Shown piece after piece: positions 62,301 to 64,000 of a stretch of DNA of 64,000 bases. The notes beneath the pieces were generated by a model that made no database searches, was not told the DNA's origin, and saw only the letters and a list, made by a program, of their open reading frames with translations. Each line of letters opens with the position of its first letter. Positions within the stretch are counted from its first letter, which is position 1. The DNA is from Amoebophrya sp. A120 (lineage: Eukaryota > Sar > Dinophyceae > Syndiniales > Amoebophryaceae), in assembly GCA_905178155.1 (NCBI GenBank), contig CAJINV010000004.1:1661034-1725033 (forward strand). The letters run 5' to 3'. Position numbers and translations under genes: made by a program.

Positions 62301-64000
62301 TGGAAGAATGCGCGATTTGTCATGCAGCTTTTCCATGACCCATGAGGTCTGGAATGCAGGACATAGCATGACAGATTCTGCGCGATCTTTCCCATGCCAA
62401 TCCTGCATGAGAAACTGCCTCCCGACTTGGTCAAAACTGGACGACTTTTGGTAATCATGCAATACAGATTTTTGCATGCTTCAGATTTAGCATGACAAGT
62501 TGGATTCTTCCAGACCCAGACATTTTTACAGTTGATATTTTGCTGCGACCCACAGTACAGCATCAACGCGTATTTTAACGAGCCGCCGGACGGGTACTTC
62601 CTGCGAAACAGCGACTCGAAATATTGAGAGAAAAAATCCCCCCTCCCCATATCGAAAAGGTATGTTTCCGAAAATTTGTCTTGCTGATTTGGGACAACAA
62701 ATCAACACGTCTGTCTTGCAAGAAGACAACCCCGCAGGCTCTGCCGCATTATGCAGGCGGTTCGTGATGCTGCTGGGCCTACAGCATAGTCGTTTCTCAT
62801 GCTAAGCGCTGCGCCTAGGCCAAAAGCTCTCTACTCAGGCTCGGCAGGAGCCTGCAGCCCTCTACTGCAAGACAGGCCTGATTTGTATACGCATACCCAG
62901 CATCAGAAACTCCCTTTTGATATGCGGAGGGGGGATTTTTCCTTTTGATACGAAAGCTGCGGTGGCGAAGGAACTACAGGCGGAAGCGAATCTGTACGCT
63001 CCGGGGCGGGCGCTGCCGCGGGCAGTGGTGCAAGCAGGGGCTGCATCAGGACAACTAGATGGTGGAGGTGGTGTAGCTGGATCGGTAGGAGTACAACTAG
63101 GACCGCAGCCAATTTTACCCGCACCTGGAGCTGCAAGAATTCCACCCCAAGACCAGGCCGCGGCCGCGGCATCGCAAGCAGGCCAAAAAGTTCAGACAAA
63201 CGCCACGAACTACTTTACAGCAAGTGCGGTGGAGAATTACGGTTACATGGAGAGTACAAATGCACCGGGAGCAGGTCTTGTTCCATACGCCGCGCCGCCA
63301 GACTCCTCTTTTGTCGCAACCGGAACTTCTGGCACAGCAGCTGCTTCATCAGCAGGCACGGTGAAGACCGCGCTTCAGCAAAGCCGTGCAGTGGTGGAAG
63401 AAGTGCCGCAAAAGCAATCGGCGTCCTCCACCGCATCGGGAACAACTACTGTTGGCACCCGTTCGGTGCCGGCGATACAGCAAATGCCAGTACTGCAAGA
63501 AGACCAAACTGCCCTCGTTTCTGGGCGGACCGATCAAAACGGTGGACTGGCGGGTACGGCCGCGGTAGCAGCAACAGGGAACAATTATATCAAACCATCG
63601 GGGGCAGGAGCAACAACGAGTAGTGCCGACCCGACTGTCGTGACGAGGAAAACGCGGCGGGCTCTTATCAAATGCAAATATGTCTGGTTCTGGAAGAATG
63701 CAGATTTTTGTCATGCTGTTTTTGCATGACACAGAAAGTCTGTCATGGAAGCCCTAGGAGCATCACAGATCTCGAGAACGTTCCGCAATGCAACCCCCCT
63801 TTTTGGTGACAGAAAACGGAAACCTTTTGCTGCCTATGCATGAGAGATTTGCGCGCGTTGTGGAATTCGCATCACAAATTTTTTGGATCCTTCCAGACCC
63901 AGACATTTTTGCATTTGATAGCTCGCGGAGTAGAAGAACAAGTCCTAACCGGACCTCCATCGGCCAGATTAGGCGAGAATGATGAAAATTATGGAACAAA
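50324..64000 (+). CDS. Secreted or type I membrane protein of unknown function, split by a retrotransposon (3' partial)
   Basis: The start at 50324 gives a signal peptide (MNMSYFFFLYTALFSCFISF, then ADAF). Visible exons: 50324-51468, 51620-52005, 54253-54314, 54589-54747, 54999-55095, 55215-55296, 55425-55463 with 61905-61920, 62178-62275, 62543-62621, 62956-63665, then 63926 past the window end. The first 350 residues are polar and low-complexity, ending in Tyr/Asn/Ser-rich repeats and an aromatic segment, FYGLVGGVWLWWHHFW. A domain with at least ten cysteines follows (GPCYIS, RQSCPVP, ESCMKKAHRC, TGCYGR, TSCRRALP, KTQVCLT). A strong TM helix, CWLVFVLLFGIPLWLFLFCC, comes next, then an Ala/Gln-rich tail. 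I do not recognise the family. Ignoring the copia element, the frame is continuous across its insertion point, so the gene was intact until recently. This allele is probably disrupted unless the element is removed. Confidence 0.8.
51469..51619 (+). other. Conventional GT-AG intron
   Basis: GGAG|GTAGACTTTTTT to TTGTTTTACAG|AGCCGCC; joins SYEWR to AAAERQ in frame. No inverted ends. Confidence 0.8.
52380..53700. repeat. Hairpin satellite, about 93-bp unit, about 14 copies
   Basis: Each unit carries CCCCTAGGCCATGACGCGGG and then ACCGAGTCCCCGCGCTGGCC, which together form a nested hairpin (CTAGGCCA with TGGCCTAG; CGCGGGGAC with GTCCCCGCG). A linker GCCCCTTGGCCGCACGGTGT follows. Copies occur every 90-100 bp. 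ORFs through it are a by-product. Confidence 0.95.
53755..54050. repeat. GGGGTGTGTCC / GGGGTATGTC repeats
   Basis: Three to four units of about 24 bp (GTCTGCCCGGGGTGTGTCCG) are followed by shorter GGGGTATGTCTGGGG units. The complementary ACACCCCCGAACATACCCCC lies near 54020-54050, so the block can fold back. Confidence 0.85.
54315..54583. mobile_element. Introner, family F1, TSD GCCGA
   Basis: TATCAACTGCAAAAATCCCT to GGCACTTTTTCAATCCATA. GCCGA on both sides (54310-54314, 54584-54588). Confidence 0.93.
54748..54993. mobile_element. Introner, family F5, TSD GGCCG
   Basis: TATGGCGTTCTCAAATGTCA to GCATTTGAGAACGCCATA. GGCCG on both sides. Confidence 0.95.
55096..55212. mobile_element. Introner, short, TATCCAGGAAAAACACCC ends
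   Basis: TATCCAGGAAAAACACCCAG to GGGTGTTTTTTCATGGATA, clearly inverse. The target duplication is unclear (left GGTGTTG, right GGGTACT). At about 117 bp it is the shortest element in the window. Confidence 0.75.
55297..55419. mobile_element. Introner, family F2, TSD TT(A/G)GC
   Basis: TATCCTGTGCAAAAGTATCG to CGATACTTTTGCAGTTCATA. TTAGC before, TTGGC after. Confidence 0.92.
55464..55699 (+). repeat. 5' LTR
   Basis: 236 bp, TG...CA. The first 182 bp are identical to the 3' LTR; the last 54 bp differ at many positions although they end with the same TTCTAACA. Confidence 0.9.
55835..61264 (+). CDS. Copia Gag-Pol polyprotein
   Basis: The first ATG with good context (AAACATGGCC) is at 55835, giving 1809 residues; the frame is open a little further upstream. 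The order is that of Ty1/copia: Gag; a CCHC zinc knuckle (CQFCRHKGHDVSEC) near residue 290; protease DSGATHH near 637; integrase with H-H-C-C (LHQRLGHLG...CPDC) from about 760 and catalytic D...D (RCDNEP)...E (NVER); reverse transcriptase with FDISNAF near 1375 and YVDD near 1457; and RNase H with GFSDADFAG near 1643 and the late DNKSA and TKHF motifs. All catalytic residues that I can locate are present, so the element looks competent. A strongly hydrophobic segment at about 505-540, between Gag and protease, is unusual. It copies its RNA into DNA and integrates it. Confidence 0.96.
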   Translation: MATGNEKDPPPKMATKLEAAEDWARWSFDLFRILEGYPRNPPPTSTAVGASSSSSAPSSGAGTAWKDWAELYADYRKDIASGTDIPTALAKIETAPSWNSWTAKPLAAMISQSCGPDPHQILRAITGPQPTHLLRMVWALENKYASQKMATRFAAVVELIRMRMNPGEFADEYANRVRAVFREKLGGKILLPEFLAGCILSGLPDNFAPTVATLMANEVTDADRITTTLREFQRVAGETKTEDSKANSAKVVALEKSQEKLRKELASVKAIANKGKGKTQKPEDTQKAKRCQFCRHKGHDVSECRKKKAADAKKTASGTPPGTGKNKKAGANCARVFPLQVTAEDETTNKRPRARSGSLSSVASLLSSSESQEQTTASNTKKANTNSAAAVVVHTAEKKTATAPVQLPELNGITNGVTVGKKKNTPWGLSDTLPMFVREHEHRMATDENYARKAVELPYTLAGEKAEQVRKFYETRQPQQNKNSVNQGYCERAPLGVRSPHLKTVNFYLASVLLALLLSVLWFFVFVCFTFLNCPTLVIGSPIYRFTSCLAKAATQIWNLFGPCPPKILKKFGISLPRNSFKKLNPRRLLRLPSYAAGCAAYTSLPNVLNSSRHARAHFVQQPKAKDGLRVLKVITDSGATHHMFPHESMFESFTGETVSLTTADGECSEPAKIGILKPNNLGARVALYHPALQVCLLSVETMAQDGGSYYHAKEERWIQDASGYRHTVKIRQKLPCVGFYLLEGEALANVIGNQNSCSALRLHQRLGHLGVQGIKVHCPDCAVSKSYGSQQHRKVRPATYLHKEWMDQVETDFFSGGLPASMDGNTICITLRDSATDWLEPWGITDKAQCGKVLRDFATQVGVPKVARCDNEPVLKGMEGPWKEACREINCVAGHSVPREPQGNGNVERWHRTLGDGLRANLQGVDPRLWDWCARYVAYVKNRVQRKTKFPAPFYKRFGRQADVKHLRRFGCVAYVRKHIPSDKAESTKLVDRYEKGIFLGYSRESSSYVVGVFHHDARAKSGQRWTTVESRSVKFDEDTLVPNVNALRKPDKEPSQRQAPNADDSAGAVRSDSDRLRAALEEVEKRWKQTSEGVEEPALKRRKTESPPPAPETAQGGDKENESAGSPTDGDGRGAAPADGPAQEGGNSAPVAPQVAPQVAPPDVSKLIDDDLNPYTLVEKDGVTIKKRNRRGRPKGLTRAQCPHWRKPGRKPKQPTASDLVQPLRDQPQGNGAKAIFENEVASAFVASRVFDQEKDGEAICWTVQVTRVEAFTGPDAAKWLEADTLERTQLEALKCWRPLQDGEFGKDDEIIPAVVIYTRKRCGRFKARLVALGNRQTKVMRAEVFSPTVSHAATRTLLVDAAASAKFVEQFDISNAFIRSALDESDRVFVRLPKHWSTDPRGDKVRLLKSLYGLKIAPRKWYDTYAAYLLEDGWKRCPQEPGLFKKNGLTLAIYVDDSLISGENFDEVSAACARILGKFEGKLIPAEKEGSFDVRDILGVRMRYDRQRKTLRLDLEKAIKKLAEKFKIDAGKPLSTPCVYTDFDEGKPLPDYPLRSLIGGLQYIATMARPDCMFAVNRVARAQVKPTASVVTAAKRVVRYLLQTSHVVLEYTPEREREFRKQYTEVLEEQNSKQSLPDFVGFSDADFAGCSVTLRSSSGSILFFRGMPIAWSSKRQTLRAYSTCESEYIALFDTLKLSQAQGYLEWLDENQSLPGILFVDNKSAIEVARSELPTKKTKHFLLRFHEVKDHVENIAHVPTGVNKADPLTKPMGNPLLCFHACAHPSIDLDDSKIGLPAVYAASVFES
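61265..61662. other. Copia 3' untranslated region with polypurine tract
   Basis: Non-coding between the stop codon and the 3' LTR. The phrase GGGGGAATGTAGGCA, which spans the tract and LTR start, occurs once 30 bp earlier (61626) and again at the true LTR edge. Confidence 0.8.
61663..61899 (+). repeat. 3' LTR
   Basis: 237 bp, TG...CA, followed directly by GACTG. Matches the 5' LTR exactly for 182 bp and then diverges before the shared end. Confidence 0.9.
61921..62172. mobile_element. Introner, unclassified, TSD CCA(A/G)(G/C)
   Basis: TATCGAAGGAAAAAAGAAAA to GTCTTTTTTCTCACCTCCATA, inverse with a few changes. CCAAG before and CCAGC after. Removal joins CEFES to VISFAWNTFCW. Confidence 0.75.
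62276..62537. mobile_element. Introner, family F1, TSD TTTTG
   Basis: TATGAAATGTAAAAATGTCT to ACATTTTTACAGTTGATA. TTTTG on both sides. Confidence 0.95.
62622..62950. mobile_element. Introner, family F4, TSD CGAAA
   Basis: TATTGAGAGAAAAAATCCCC to GGGGATTTTTCCTTTTGATA. CGAAA on both sides. Confidence 0.94.
63666..63920. mobile_element. Introner, family F1, TSD GCTC(T/G)
   Basis: TATCAAATGCAAATATGTCT to CATTTTTGCATTTGATA. GCTCT before, GCTCG after. Confidence 0.93.

Overview
The window is nuclear DNA from a eukaryotic protist, and most of it belongs to multi-exon genes on the + strand. The best guess is an early-branching parasitic dinoflagellate of the Amoebophrya (Syndiniales) type. That guess rests on dense non-canonical introns that look like transposons (introners) with inverted-repeat ends and short target duplications, as I recall being reported for Amoebophrya. 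It also fits the mixed GC content and the Ty1/copia element. No spliced-leader, rRNA or tRNA gene was seen, so the taxon is an inference.

Layout. 1-7000 and about 7950-14240 are two direct copies of a segment that carries a secreted-protein gene of unknown function, a short relic gene and a Patched-family gene. Copy A is broken: it has an 856-bp insertion and is fused at 5950 to the 3' part of a coiled-coil gene. Copy B continues into a complete Patched-like 12-TM protein ending at 20464. An orphan Patched exon lies at 21869. 22682-28868 is a six-TM voltage-gated cation channel with an EF-hand. 30488-34264 is one uninterrupted acidic 1258-aa ORF. 35351-40119 is a four-TM tetraspanin-like gene with ordinary GT-AG introns; its first intron holds a Mutator-like inverted-repeat element and two satellite arrays. 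40960-49584 is a patatin-type triacylglycerol lipase in 14 exons. 50324 to the window end is a secreted/membrane Cys-containing protein whose exon is split by an intact Ty1/copia retrotransposon (55464-61899).

The dominant biology is the introners. More than 40 elements interrupt the coding exons. They start TAT and end ATA, have inverted terminal repeats of at least six unrelated families, and sit between 5-bp direct repeats. Removing each element plus one repeat restores the reading frame: the lipase exons sum to exactly 1267 codons and the channel exons to 1116. The duplicated Patched copies give natural filled and empty sites. The genes have no evident common pathway; they share only this intron-gain process and their neighbourhood.
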